The notes under the pieces are model-generated. The model ran no database searches and was not told where the DNA came from. It saw only the letters and a list, made by a program, of their open reading frames with translations. The position numbers and the translations under genes are program-made. 41,332 nt of DNA, taken from positions 1 through 41,332 of IMG/VR virus record IMGVR_UViG_3300032085_000170; one strand, given 5' to 3'. How positions within the stretch are numbered: the first letter of the stretch is position 1; each line of letters starts with the position of its first letter. The DNA comes from a virus. This document shows, piece after piece, positions 11,555 to 20,508 of the stretch.

Positions 11555-13663
11555 ATGGACGAATTTGAAGAAAGCATGGGAATGGATACTGAAGAGGCAA
11601 GCTCTTTAGAGGACATGAAAGAAGATACATACAGTGATCCTCTTGCAGGTACTATTGTAGGTCTTGTACAAAAACAATACAAGAAAGCTTCTGATGCAAG
11701 AGAGACAGAAGAAAACCGTTGGGTACAAGCATACCGTAATTATCGTGGTATCTATGGACCTGATGTACAGTTTACTTCCACAGAAAAATCTCAAGTATTT
11801 GTTAAAGTAACTAAGACTAAAGTACTTGCAGCTTATGGTCAAATCATTGAAGTACTTTTTGGCAACAACAGATTCCCAGTTACTGTAGACCCCACTACCT
11901 TACCTGAAGGAGTGGCTGAGTCTGTACACTTTGAATCTAATGATGAGATAAAGAAAGCACAGGGTCCAAGCCTAGAGGATACTAAGCTACTTCCCGGCGA
12001 GACTATGACTGATCTTAAAGAACGGTTAGCTGGTTTAAAAAATAGCCTAGCTCCTGTAGAAGATCAACTTAAAGAAGGTGTAGGTAGTACACCTACACAG
12101 ATTACATTTCATCCTGCTATGGTAGCAGCTAAAAAGATGGAAAAGAAAATTCATGATCAACTTGATGAGTCTAATGCAAACAAACAGTTACGTGTAGCTG
12201 CCTTTGAATGCGCCCTGTTTGGTACAGGCGTAATGAAAGGTCCGTTTGCTATAGACAAAGAGTATGCTAATTGGAATGATGAGGGAGAGTATACCCCTAC
12301 TATTAAAACTATCCCTCAAACCTCTAGTGTATCTCTTTGGAACTTCTATCCTGATCCTGATGCAGCCAACATGGATGAGGCTGAGTATGTAGTAGAACGT
12401 CATAAAATGTCACGTACTCAACTGCGTAATCTTAAAAAACGTCCTTTCTTTAGAAGTAATGCTATTGATCTTGCTGTATCTGATGGTGAGTCCTACACTA
12501 AAGAATGGTGGGAACAAGCTATGGAAGATGATGCTCAGGAATCCAAAGCTGAACGTTTTGAAGTTCTTGAGTTCTGGGGCAGTGTAGACACAGAAGTTCT
12601 TGAAGGACATGACATAGATATCCCTGCAGAATTAGCAGATATGGATCAAGTTAATGTAAACATCTGGGTATGTAATGGTAAGGTATTGCGTTTGGTTATG
12701 AATCCATTCACTCCTTCTATGATTCCTTACTATGCAGTACCATATGAAGTAAGCCCATACAGTTTGTTTGGTGTAGGTATTGCTGAGAATATGGATGATA
12801 CACAAACACTTATGAATGGCTTTATGCGTATGGCTGTTGATAATGCTGCACTATCTGGTAATATGTTGATTGAGGTGGACGAGACTAACCTAGTTCCCGG
12901 CCAAGACCTTTCAGTATATCCCGGTAAAGTCTTTCGTCGCCAAGGCGGTGCGCCGGGACAAGCTATCTTTGGCACCAAGTTCCCTAATGTATCCAATGAG
13001 AACATGCAGATGTTTGATAAGGCACGTGTATTAGCAGACGAGAGTACAGGCTTTCCTAGCTTTGCTCATGGTCAGACAGGAGTTCAAGGTGTCGGACGTA
13101 CAGCTTCTGGCATTAGTATGCTCATGTCTGCTGCTAATGGTTCTATACGGAATGTAGTTAAGAATGTAGACGATTATCTACTAGCACCACTAGCTAAAGC
13201 ATTCTTCAACTTCAACATGCAGTTTGATTATGACGAAGAAATCAAAGGCGATCTTGAAGTCAAAGCTCGTGGTACTGAAAGCCTAATGGCTAATGAGGTA
13301 CGTAGTCAACGCCTGATGCAATTCCTTGGTGTAGTACAGAACCCTGTACTAGCCCCTTTTGCTAAAATGGATTACATTGTGCGTGAGATTGCTAAGTCTA
13401 TGGATCTTGACCCTGACAAATTGGTGAACTCAATGGGTGATGCTGCAGTACAAGCAGAGATACTTAAGAAGTTTCGTGAAGAGAATCCACCACCACCTCA
13501 ACCACAAGCAGGTCCACCACAAGGAGGCCCACAGAAGCCACCAGCAGGGGCACAGGTACAGGACACTCAAGGTAGCGGAGGGGGTACTATAGGTACAGGC
13601 ACAGCACCTCAGCCGGGAGAACAAGGCTTCTCAGCTAACACTGGTGGAGGACCAATGCAGTGA
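11555..13663 (+). CDS. Portal protein
   Basis: A 702-residue protein with an acidic N-terminus (MDEFEESMGMDTEEASSLED), a central helical and beta region, and a Pro/Gln/Gly-rich disordered tail. RWVQAYRNYRGIYG at about residue 56 and the later LAFxEC-type region ANKQLRVAAFECALFGTGVM are typical of podovirus portals. It follows terL by nine bases and is the size expected for a 12-subunit portal that carries DNA into the head. Its C-terminal tail (QPGEQGFSANTGGGPMQ) is low-complexity. The stop overlaps the next gene's GTG (GTGA). Confidence 0.85.
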   Translation: MDEFEESMGMDTEEASSLEDMKEDTYSDPLAGTIVGLVQKQYKKASDARETEENRWVQAYRNYRGIYGPDVQFTSTEKSQVFVKVTKTKVLAAYGQIIEVLFGNNRFPVTVDPTTLPEGVAESVHFESNDEIKKAQGPSLEDTKLLPGETMTDLKERLAGLKNSLAPVEDQLKEGVGSTPTQITFHPAMVAAKKMEKKIHDQLDESNANKQLRVAAFECALFGTGVMKGPFAIDKEYANWNDEGEYTPTIKTIPQTSSVSLWNFYPDPDAANMDEAEYVVERHKMSRTQLRNLKKRPFFRSNAIDLAVSDGESYTKEWWEQAMEDDAQESKAERFEVLEFWGSVDTEVLEGHDIDIPAELADMDQVNVNIWVCNGKVLRLVMNPFTPSMIPYYAVPYEVSPYSLFGVGIAENMDDTQTLMNGFMRMAVDNAALSGNMLIEVDETNLVPGQDLSVYPGKVFRRQGGAPGQAIFGTKFPNVSNENMQMFDKARVLADESTGFPSFAHGQTGVQGVGRTASGISMLMSAANGSIRNVVKNVDDYLLAPLAKAFFNFNMQFDYDEEIKGDLEVKARGTESLMANEVRSQRLMQFLGVVQNPVLAPFAKMDYIVREIAKSMDLDPDKLVNSMGDAAVQAEILKKFREENPPPPQPQAGPPQGGPQKPPAGAQVQDTQGSGGGTIGTGTAPQPGEQGFSANTGGGPMQ

Positions 13664-13854
13664 GCTTAAAACTACTAGTAAATAACCCAGAAGCATGGAA
13701 AGCATTTGAAGCTGAACTAGATGAACGCATTCAGGCCAGTTACAAAATGTTTTCTCAGTCGGATGAATCTCATGTAATGTACAGGTTACAGGGACAGATA
13801 CATGCACTGCAAGCTTTAAAACAGCTTAGGCTAAAGGTTAATGCTAATGGCTAA
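13660..13854 (+). CDS. Small helical hypothetical protein
   Basis: A 64-residue protein from a GTG that overlaps the portal stop. It begins MSLKLLVNNPEAWKAFEAEL and forms one or two amphipathic helices (IHALQALKQLRLKVNANG). Small helical proteins coupled to portal genes are frequent in podoviruses and may assist head or portal assembly. Nothing in the sequence proves this. It overlaps the following long gene by eight bases. Confidence 0.65.
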   Translation: MSLKLLVNNPEAWKAFEAELDERIQASYKMFSQSDESHVMYRLQGQIHALQALKQLRLKVNANG

Positions 13855-16800
13855 TCTTGAACGTGAAACAGAGGAAGCATTAGGTCTTCCCCCTAGAGCA
13901 AAAGAGACTAAACCAACAGTTCAAGAGTATATGGATGATACAGGTGCTATGGGCCTACTAACTGGCCCTATGAGTAGAGGATCAGGTCTTCTTGGAGGCG
14001 CAACTGCTGCATATCAATTTGGTAGAGACTTACTAGGTTTTAATGAACAAGCTGATGATCGTGCTTTGGCTGGACGAAAAGATGATGAAGGCATTACGCC
14101 TACTAAAAATTATATATATGACTTAGCCATAGATAAACTAGGTGCTACTCCATATCAAGCTCAGACTGTAGCTATGTTAGCAGAAGCTACTCCTATCGCA
14201 GGAGAGTATTTAGGTATTGAAGAAACAGCTAATCTTATTAAAGAGGGCAGGTACAAAGATGCTGCACTTTCAGGCGCAGGTACTGCTGCTGGTATAATTC
14301 CTTTTATAGGGGATGCAGCAAAAGCGGCTCTAAGGAGGGGTGTAGACCCTGAAGTTGTAAATCAAATTATTGCAGGTAAAGGTGCAAAAGATTTTTATGG
14401 TGATGATCTACGAAAGGCAGTAGAACTAGAAGAACGAGGTTTTAGCCCAGAAGAGATTGAAGAAATTACAGGAAGATTTACAGTAGGGTCTGCAGAAGCC
14501 GATTATTTATCAGAGCCTCTTATGGTAAGGGGTAAACCAAAGCCTTACTTTAAGTTTGAAATAGATGACTCAGATGTTTTAATTAAGTCTAATGATGGAA
14601 ACATAACCTTAAAAGAGACTTCTCCAAGCCAGCCTGTTAATGTTGGTGATATTATAGATCACCCTAAATTGTTTGCACAGTATCCAGAAGCAAAAAACGT
14701 ACAATTTTATTTTGATGCTTCTGAAGACGGTGGCGCATATTTTGATCCTAGTAAAGGACCAAGAGGTTCTATTGTAATTTCTGGAAGTAGAAAAGACACA
14801 GATGTAAGTAATATGTCTTTGAAGGATGGTCGTGACTTTAGAAAGAGTTTTTTTCATGAGTTGCAACATGCAATTCAATGGCAAGATAAAAAAATAAAAG
14901 GATTAGAACAAATAGCGGGTAGCCCTACGGGTTACATGAAAACGGTTGCTAAACCTGAAAAAGCATATAAAGGGGATTTGTACTTAAAGAAATTAGGACA
15001 AAATACAAAACTTATTAATATTAAAGACAAAATTTTAGAATTATATCAAGAAGGTAAAAAAACTAATTCGTGGGATTTTAGTTCTAAACTAAAAATTATA
15101 GATTCAGATAATAAAATGTTACCTGAACCTGTAGAAATTAAAGAATTTTACAACAACCCTGAATCAGCAAAAAAAATAGCTAAACTAATGAGAGACTTAG
15201 AGCAAGAGTCTTTTAGAACTTATATTCAAGCAGCTTCAGAAATAGAAGCTAGAGCGGTAGGTTACAGAGCCATTCCTCATCCCTATCAATCTCTTCCACC
15301 AATAGTTCCTGAAATTGATAAACAAAAAAAAATTGAAACTTCAGAAGAAGCATATGAAAATACTCCCAATAAACCAATTCAACAAGCAAAAAATAGGGCT
15401 ATATACAAGTTAAAACCCATGACTGATGAAGAAATTAGCAGATACGCCCAAGGTGCTGTAAATTTTGCTAAATATGCAGAAGGTGTAGAACCAGAATTAA
15501 AAGGGTTTAGTGATTGGGGACCAACTCAAAAAGGATTTGCCCAAGGAGGGGTAGCAATGAAAGACCAAATGGAAATGAACTTTGGGCAAGCAGAGACAGT
15601 AGACCCAGTGTCAGGTAATAATGTACCTCCCGGTTCTCTACCTGAAGAAGTACGTGATGATATACCTGCACGTCTATCTGAAGGTGAATACGTTGTACCT
15701 GCGGATGTTGTTCGTTACTACGGTGTGAAATTCTTTGAGGATTTACGTACTCAAGCAAAAATGGGCTTGCAACAGATGGATGCTGATGGTAGAATAGGCG
15801 GTGAGCCTATGGAGCCACAACAAGCAGAGCTTAGTGATGATGACTTAAATAGTATTATTGAACAAGCAATGCAACAAGAACAACCTATGATGGCTAATGA
15901 AGGTGGTGTTGTAGGTTACTATAGCGGTGGTGGTAATTTTGATTACTTAGGCGGAAGTATATTTGGACCACAAGAAAAAGCTATAGATACAACTGTAGCT
16001 AATCAATTTTATGACCCTGATGTAGGTGGTTATAAACCAACAACAGGTCCGTATGGCCCCGATCCTCAAGCAGCACCTGTAGTAGCAGCCGCTAGAGTTG
16101 CAGATCCTGTATGCCCTACAGGATTTAGATACGACAGAAACCAAGGTAGGTGTGTACCTAAGAGTGAGGGTCCAGATGTTGTAAATCAAACAGTTAATAC
16201 AGGCGGAATTAAATTTGGAAAAGACTTTGGAAAAAGTGTAGATTGGAATGATGCTACTGCAGTACAAGAGTTTGCCCTTGGTACTCCCGGAGATAGTACT
16301 AAAAGTGGATTAAACACCCCGTTTAAACCTTTTGGTTTAGATAAAAAATCTCAAAACCAATTAGCAGGTGCAGCTCTTTTAGTAGGGGGAGTAAACCCTG
16401 TTTCATTACTTGCAGGTGCTGCAACAAGAATATATCAAAATGTAGACGCAACAAAAGACTTAGCAGGTTTAAGAGCTTCTGAAATAATTGCGTATGCAAA
16501 AGGTCATAATGAAGTTGGCGGTAAAATTAATAAAGCAATAGGTCAGTATGTAGAGCAAGCTGGAAAAGGTTATTCTAATAAATCAGGGTTACTTAAAAAT
16601 ATTGTTGGTACTGGGTACAACTATGCTTCAGAAGTTTTAGGTGTTAAAAAAGAAGACCTTAAAAACTTTATGTCTATTGTTGATAATGCTAACTCAACAG
16701 AAATAGAGGTGGCCGCAGCCCAAGAAGCTTTACAGGCAAAAATGAAACAAACTAAAGAACTTGTACAGAAGTCTAGTGAAATAGAAAAAGATAGAAAACA

Positions 16801-17383
16801 AGAACAAATAACAGCAGCACAACAAGCAGTTCTTACAGCACAAAAAACTCCAATACAATCAGGCAGACTAGAAAAAATGCTAGGTGTTCCTAGCCAAGGT
16901 CGTCCAGCAAGAGATAGTGAAGGTAATGATCTTTCAGGTCTTGATCCAACAGATTTAAACTGGGAAGAAGTAAGACAGTTAAGAAGTCATGATAGTGCAG
17001 CTAATAGACAGAAGCTTGCTGAGTGGGAAGCTGCTAGTGGTAAAGAGGGTTCTTCTGGCGCACAAGCAGGATCAAAAGGATGTTTCTTAACCACTGCTAT
17101 AGTAGAGCATAGAGGTGAAGCTGATGATGGACCTACTTTAACAAAGCTGCGTAACTTCAGAGACACCTATTTAGTGAATTATCCAGAAGAAGTGAAGAAG
17201 TACTACCAAGTTGCACCTAAGATTGTTGCAGCTATACCAAAAGATAATCCTACATGGGATTGGGTAGGTAAACAAATTGACTCTGCTATTAAGCATATTG
17301 ATAATAACATGCTAGATAAAGCCCATGAAACTTATAAGAGTATGGTGCTAGAGTTAGAAACAAATTGGTTAAAGAAAGCGTAG
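13847..17383 (+). CDS. Large multidomain virion protein with zincin-like metallopeptidase and CFI-box-like C-terminus
   Basis: A 1178-residue protein. I chose the ATG at 13847 because AAAGG lies nine bases before it. In order: a Gly/Ala-rich N-terminus with a hydrophobic stretch at about 137-158 (AGTAAGIIPFIGDAAKAA); a domain with HELQH at 337-341, a zinc-protease HExxH motif, and SEIEAR near 464-469 as likely third ligand; GFAQGGVAM and a SLPEEVRDDIPARLSEGEYV domain familiar from marine phage virion proteins; GG-rich and CPTGFRYDRNQGRC segments; a coiled coil; and a C-terminal CFLTTA...LRNFRDTYL domain from 1079 that resembles CFI-box domains. It is likely packaged and ejected, with the protease acting in assembly or on the host. 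Confidence 0.75.
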   Translation: MANLERETEEALGLPPRAKETKPTVQEYMDDTGAMGLLTGPMSRGSGLLGGATAAYQFGRDLLGFNEQADDRALAGRKDDEGITPTKNYIYDLAIDKLGATPYQAQTVAMLAEATPIAGEYLGIEETANLIKEGRYKDAALSGAGTAAGIIPFIGDAAKAALRRGVDPEVVNQIIAGKGAKDFYGDDLRKAVELEERGFSPEEIEEITGRFTVGSAEADYLSEPLMVRGKPKPYFKFEIDDSDVLIKSNDGNITLKETSPSQPVNVGDIIDHPKLFAQYPEAKNVQFYFDASEDGGAYFDPSKGPRGSIVISGSRKDTDVSNMSLKDGRDFRKSFFHELQHAIQWQDKKIKGLEQIAGSPTGYMKTVAKPEKAYKGDLYLKKLGQNTKLINIKDKILELYQEGKKTNSWDFSSKLKIIDSDNKMLPEPVEIKEFYNNPESAKKIAKLMRDLEQESFRTYIQAASEIEARAVGYRAIPHPYQSLPPIVPEIDKQKKIETSEEAYENTPNKPIQQAKNRAIYKLKPMTDEEISRYAQGAVNFAKYAEGVEPELKGFSDWGPTQKGFAQGGVAMKDQMEMNFGQAETVDPVSGNNVPPGSLPEEVRDDIPARLSEGEYVVPADVVRYYGVKFFEDLRTQAKMGLQQMDADGRIGGEPMEPQQAELSDDDLNSIIEQAMQQEQPMMANEGGVVGYYSGGGNFDYLGGSIFGPQEKAIDTTVANQFYDPDVGGYKPTTGPYGPDPQAAPVVAAARVADPVCPTGFRYDRNQGRCVPKSEGPDVVNQTVNTGGIKFGKDFGKSVDWNDATAVQEFALGTPGDSTKSGLNTPFKPFGLDKKSQNQLAGAALLVGGVNPVSLLAGAATRIYQNVDATKDLAGLRASEIIAYAKGHNEVGGKINKAIGQYVEQAGKGYSNKSGLLKNIVGTGYNYASEVLGVKKEDLKNFMSIVDNANSTEIEVAAAQEALQAKMKQTKELVQKSSEIEKDRKQEQITAAQQAVLTAQKTPIQSGRLEKMLGVPSQGRPARDSEGNDLSGLDPTDLNWEEVRQLRSHDSAANRQKLAEWEAASGKEGSSGAQAGSKGCFLTTAIVEHRGEADDGPTLTKLRNFRDTYLVNYPEEVKKYYQVAPKIVAAIPKDNPTWDWVGKQIDSAIKHIDNNMLDKAHETYKSMVLELETNWLKKA

Positions 17384-17386
17384 ACT

Positions 17387-17632
17387 ATGGAAAAAGATGC
17401 TCACAGTCAATATCTTAAAGATGTAAAAAACCGTGTAATAAACCTTTCTGAAGAAGAAAAATCAATGCTTATGCAATTTAGACAAACACCGGAAGGAACT
17501 TTAGTTGCCAGAATAGTTGGTCCTGATGTTGCTGGAATAGGGGGTGTTCAAGTAGATCAATTTGCACAGGCTGATAATGTAAAAAACAAAATGCCTATGC
17601 CACAAGGCTTAGGTGCAAGACCACAACGATAA
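17387..17632 (+). CDS. Small hypothetical protein with GLGARPQ tail
   Basis: An 81-residue protein starting MEKDAHSQYLKDVKNRVINL. The N-terminal half is helical and charged (LSEEEKSMLMQFRQTPEG); the C-terminal half contains GPDVAGIGGVQVDQF. The end PMPQGLGARPQR matches the tail of the protein at 33978-34499 (PKGLMARPQGVM). This shared tail suggests a common partner or processing site in the virion. It sits between the long virion protein and the scaffold gene. Family not recognised. Confidence 0.6.
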   Translation: MEKDAHSQYLKDVKNRVINLSEEEKSMLMQFRQTPEGTLVARIVGPDVAGIGGVQVDQFAQADNVKNKMPMPQGLGARPQR

Positions 17633-17672
17633 GGCTACCCAGCTACTGCTGGCCCCAACATAAGGAAACAAT

Positions 17673-18548
17673 ATGCCTGAACTACAAACTATGGAAACAC
17701 CAAAGACTGCAGGGTTCGTAAACCCTAACCATAATAATCGTAATCGTAAACGAATTGAAGAAGACGAGAAGGAAATCCAAGAACTTGAGGGTAAGACCCA
17801 AGAGGAAGAAGAAGTAGCAGTAGAGGCTACTGAAGAAGAACCAGAGGTTGAGGACAAGAACCTTAGTCGTGAAGAGAAGTCTTTTAAAAAACGTTACGGT
17901 GATGTACGGCGTCACATGCAACAGAAAGAAAAAGAGTGGGAAGAAAAGTTTGCTGCACTAGAAGCTCGTCTAGGTCAGGAAAACATTCGGCCTCCTAAGT
18001 CAGATGAAGACATTGAGACATGGGCTGCAGAGTACCCTGATGTAGCAAGCATTGTAGAAACCATTGCTGCTAAGAAAGCTCAAGAAATGTTTAGCAAAGC
18101 AGAAGATCGTCTGCAAAAACTAGATGCTAAAGAAGCTGAAATGTCACGATCAACTGCAGAACAAGATATACGTTCTGCTCACCCTGACTTTGATAAACTA
18201 CGTGAAGCAGATAAGTTTCATGATTGGGTTGATGATCAACCTAAGTGGGTACAAGATGCTCTCTATGAAAACTCAGACGATGCAGCTTCAGTAATTCGTG
18301 TTATTGATCTATACAAAGTAGACAATGGTATGACAAAGAGTGATTATGCAGCAAAGCGTAAGGCTGCTGCTGGTACTGTTAAGAAAGCTTCCAAAGCATC
18401 TGTTGATGCAGAGGATACATCTGGCTCATTTAAAGAGTCTGATATTGCTCGTATGTCTGCACAAGAATACGAGAAACAAGAAGAAGCAATAACTAAAGCA
18501 ATACAAACAGGTAAATTTATTTATGATTTATCTGGTAATGCACGATAA
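17673..18548 (+). CDS. Capsid scaffolding protein
   Basis: A 291-residue highly charged protein. The N-terminal half is acidic and coiled-coil rich (Glu runs near residues 30-62, then QQKEKEWEEKFAALEARLG). A helical core follows, with a Lys-rich stretch about 35-60 residues before a C-terminal helix. This is the usual make-up of phage scaffolds, and it lies immediately upstream of the coat gene, where scaffolds belong. It should direct coat assembly into procapsids and then leave. AAGGAAA precedes the start. Confidence 0.8.
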   Translation: MPELQTMETPKTAGFVNPNHNNRNRKRIEEDEKEIQELEGKTQEEEEVAVEATEEEPEVEDKNLSREEKSFKKRYGDVRRHMQQKEKEWEEKFAALEARLGQENIRPPKSDEDIETWAAEYPDVASIVETIAAKKAQEMFSKAEDRLQKLDAKEAEMSRSTAEQDIRSAHPDFDKLREADKFHDWVDDQPKWVQDALYENSDDAASVIRVIDLYKVDNGMTKSDYAAKRKAAAGTVKKASKASVDAEDTSGSFKESDIARMSAQEYEKQEEAITKAIQTGKFIYDLSGNAR

Positions 18549-18555
18549 TATATAC

Positions 18556-18583
18556 TTGACAAATAAAAATTTGTTAGTATAAC
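18556..18583 (+). promoter_or_regulatory. Strong sigma70 promoter for the coat gene
   Basis: TTGACA at 18556-18561 and TATAAC at 18578-18583 with a 16-base spacer. The spacer length equals P1 and P2 in the control region, and TATAACTAG is shared with P2. It lies just after the scaffold gene and 214 bases before the coat start, so it would boost coat expression over the rest of the operon. Confidence 0.85.
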
Positions 18584-18585
18584 TA

Positions 18586-18635
18586 GGGATTAGTATTCAG
18601 AAGCCACCATTAGGTCTACCTTCTGTACTAATCCC
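18586..18635 (+). promoter_or_regulatory. 5'-terminal RNA hairpin of the coat transcript
   Basis: GGGATTAGTA (18586-18595) pairs perfectly with TACTAATCCC (18626-18635). After a two-base bulge, CAGAAG (18598-18603) pairs with CTTCTG (18620-18625), leaving a 16-base loop. The base of the stem lies three bases after the promoter's -10 box, so the transcript would begin in or next to this stem. A hairpin at the very 5' end commonly protects mRNA from decay. No U-run follows, so it is not a terminator. Confidence 0.75.
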
Positions 18636-18797
18636 CTCATTAAAGCTCAAACAAACTAACTAAGACTACCTGTATTAAGTATAGGCCCGTACTTAGATTG
18701 ACCGGCCAGTTGATCATAGTATGCACCCTAGAAAACAATCAGCCTCTTCAGATAATGTTTAGCTCAACAAAGCCTAAACTTTATAGGAGGATCTATT
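18636..18797 (+). promoter_or_regulatory. Structured leader and strong ribosome site of the coat gene
   Basis: The rest of the leader holds two 6-bp stems, TAAGTA/TACTTA near 18678-18697 and GTTTAG/CTAAAC at 18757-18779, and no open frame with a ribosome site. It ends in AGGAGG at 18785-18790, seven bases before the coat ATG, the best ribosome site in the window. Together with the promoter and hairpin it is built for high coat-protein yield. Confidence 0.65.
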
Positions 18798-19871
18798 ATG
18801 GCTTTTGCATCAGCATCGGGATATGGAAATCTACCAAATGGTAATTTTAGCCCCGTAATCTATTCAAAAAAAGTACAGCTTGCTTTCCGCAAGAGTACTG
18901 TTTGTGGTGATATCACAAACTCTGACTACATGGGAGAGATTGCCTCACAAGGTGATACCGTCCAAATTATTAAAGAACCAGAAATTTCTGTAAGTTCATA
19001 TTCACGTGGTACGAATGTTACCGCACAAGATTTGGACGATGAAGATTTTTCACTTACCATTGACAAAGCTAATTACTTTGCTTTCAAAATGGATGACATT
19101 GAAGAGGCTCACAGCCACGTCAATTTCATGGACCTTGCAACTAATCGTGCTGCATATCGTCTTGCTGACAACCATGACCAAGAAGTTCTTGGCTACATGG
19201 CTGGTTACGCACAGGCAAGTCAACACGCTAACGCTAATGCCCTTAATACATCTGTTAATGGTACTAAAGCTGTAACTACTGCGGGTTCTAACGAATTGCT
19301 TTCCTCTATGCAACTGCATAAAGGTGACTTTGGCAATATTACTACTTCCTCTGCTGGCACCCACTCTATCCCGCTGACAGCACGTATGCCCGGTGCAACC
19401 TCGTTGCCAACTGCTACTGCTTCCCCAGCAATGGTTATTGCTCGTATGAAGCGTTTGCTTGATCAACAACAAGTTGACTCACAAGGTCGCTGGTTGGTGG
19501 TCGATCCAGTGTTCATGGAAATTCTTGCTGATGAAGATTCACGCTTCATGAATGCAGATTTTGGTGAATCAGGTGGATTGCGTAATGGTTTGACCATTAA
19601 CAACTTCCACGGCTTCCGTGTATACTCTTCCTCTAATCTACCAGCGGTAGGTACTGGGCCGGGTACTTCGGGTACAGCTAACCAACTGACTAACTTTGGT
19701 GTTATTATGGCGGGACATGATTCTGCTGTAGCAACTGCAGAGCAAATCAATAAGACAGAATCATATCGTGATCCTGACAGCTTTGCTGACATTGTTCGTG
19801 GTATGCATCTATACGGTCGTAAGATTCTTCGTCCTGAAGCAATCGTTACTGCCCGTTATAACGCAGCATAA
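18798..19871 (+). CDS. Major capsid protein
   Basis: A 357-residue protein starting MAFASASGYGNLPNGNFSPV. The order VIYSKKVQLAFRKSTVCGDI, then GDTVQIIKEPEI, then a long helix and a C-terminal WLVVDPVFMEILADEDSRF and YGRKILRPEAIVTARYNAA fits HK97-fold coat proteins of marine podoviruses. Its place after the scaffold, the strong private promoter, the 5' hairpin and the perfect ribosome site all fit the most abundant virion protein. No N-terminal delta domain is evident, consistent with a separate scaffold gene. Confidence 0.9.
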   Translation: MAFASASGYGNLPNGNFSPVIYSKKVQLAFRKSTVCGDITNSDYMGEIASQGDTVQIIKEPEISVSSYSRGTNVTAQDLDDEDFSLTIDKANYFAFKMDDIEEAHSHVNFMDLATNRAAYRLADNHDQEVLGYMAGYAQASQHANANALNTSVNGTKAVTTAGSNELLSSMQLHKGDFGNITTSSAGTHSIPLTARMPGATSLPTATASPAMVIARMKRLLDQQQVDSQGRWLVVDPVFMEILADEDSRFMNADFGESGGLRNGLTINNFHGFRVYSSSNLPAVGTGPGTSGTANQLTNFGVIMAGHDSAVATAEQINKTESYRDPDSFADIVRGMHLYGRKILRPEAIVTARYNAA

Positions 19872-19885
19872 AGGAGTAATACGTT

Positions 19886-20422
19886 ATGGCTACAATCACA
19901 ATGAGTACAAACTCCGATTCAACATCCAATAATGCTGGAACGGGCAACAAGAAACTTCGTGGTGCAATCACTGTATTGCAAAACGATATTGACATGGCAG
20001 ACGCAGTACTGCAGAATGGTGGCACTGCTCTAGCAGCAAATGATATTATTCAAGCTATTGCTGTTCCAACTAATACTATGATCCTTCACGCAGGTATCAA
20101 AGTTATTACTGCAATGGAGGGTACAACTACTGACTCTGGATTGCTTTTGGGTATCACAGGAACTGATGTAGATATTTTCTCTGCAGCATTTGACTATGAT
20201 GGCGCATCTGTTGGTGATCATACTACTGCTGTTCTTTCTGGAGGAAGTGCTGATAATCTACCAGTATTTACTGCAGCAGCAGATACTATTGATGTAGAGA
20301 TTGATGCATCTAGTGGTACTATTACTGGTGGTGTTATTCGTGTGTATGCAATTTGCATTATCATGGATGATATTACGCAATCAGGTTCAGCCTCTGAAGT
20401 AGATCGTGATCTGCTGGCTTAA
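19886..20422 (+). CDS. Putative head decoration or head-completion protein
   Basis: A 178-residue Ala/Thr/Gly/Asp-rich beta protein starting MATITMSTNSDSTSNNAGTG. It lies 14 bases after the coat gene with AAGGAG upstream and is followed by a strong hairpin, so it is probably co-expressed with coat at high level. Composition resembles phage decoration proteins, and it is stylistically close to the 6131-6760 product. No specific domain recognised. Confidence 0.6.
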   Translation: MATITMSTNSDSTSNNAGTGNKKLRGAITVLQNDIDMADAVLQNGGTALAANDIIQAIAVPTNTMILHAGIKVITAMEGTTTDSGLLLGITGTDVDIFSAAFDYDGASVGDHTTAVLSGGSADNLPVFTAAADTIDVEIDASSGTITGGVIRVYAICIIMDDITQSGSASEVDRDLLA

Positions 20423-20440
20423 CTTAAATAATACATACTT

Positions 20441-20465
20441 TGGGGCTGGCTATATGCTGGCCCCA
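20441..20465 (+). terminator. GC-rich stem-loop after the coat/decoration genes
   Basis: TGGGGCTGGC (20441-20450) pairs with GCTGGCCCCA (20456-20465) around TATAT, a 10-bp stem with two G-U pairs. It ends the high-expression head unit and lies 43 bases before the tail-tube gene. No U-run follows, so it may act as a weak terminator or as a 3' stabiliser after processing. Confidence 0.5.
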
Positions 20466-20508
20466 TTAGTGTATCAAACATACACTACAAAAAATTCTTG
20501 GGGTAGAC

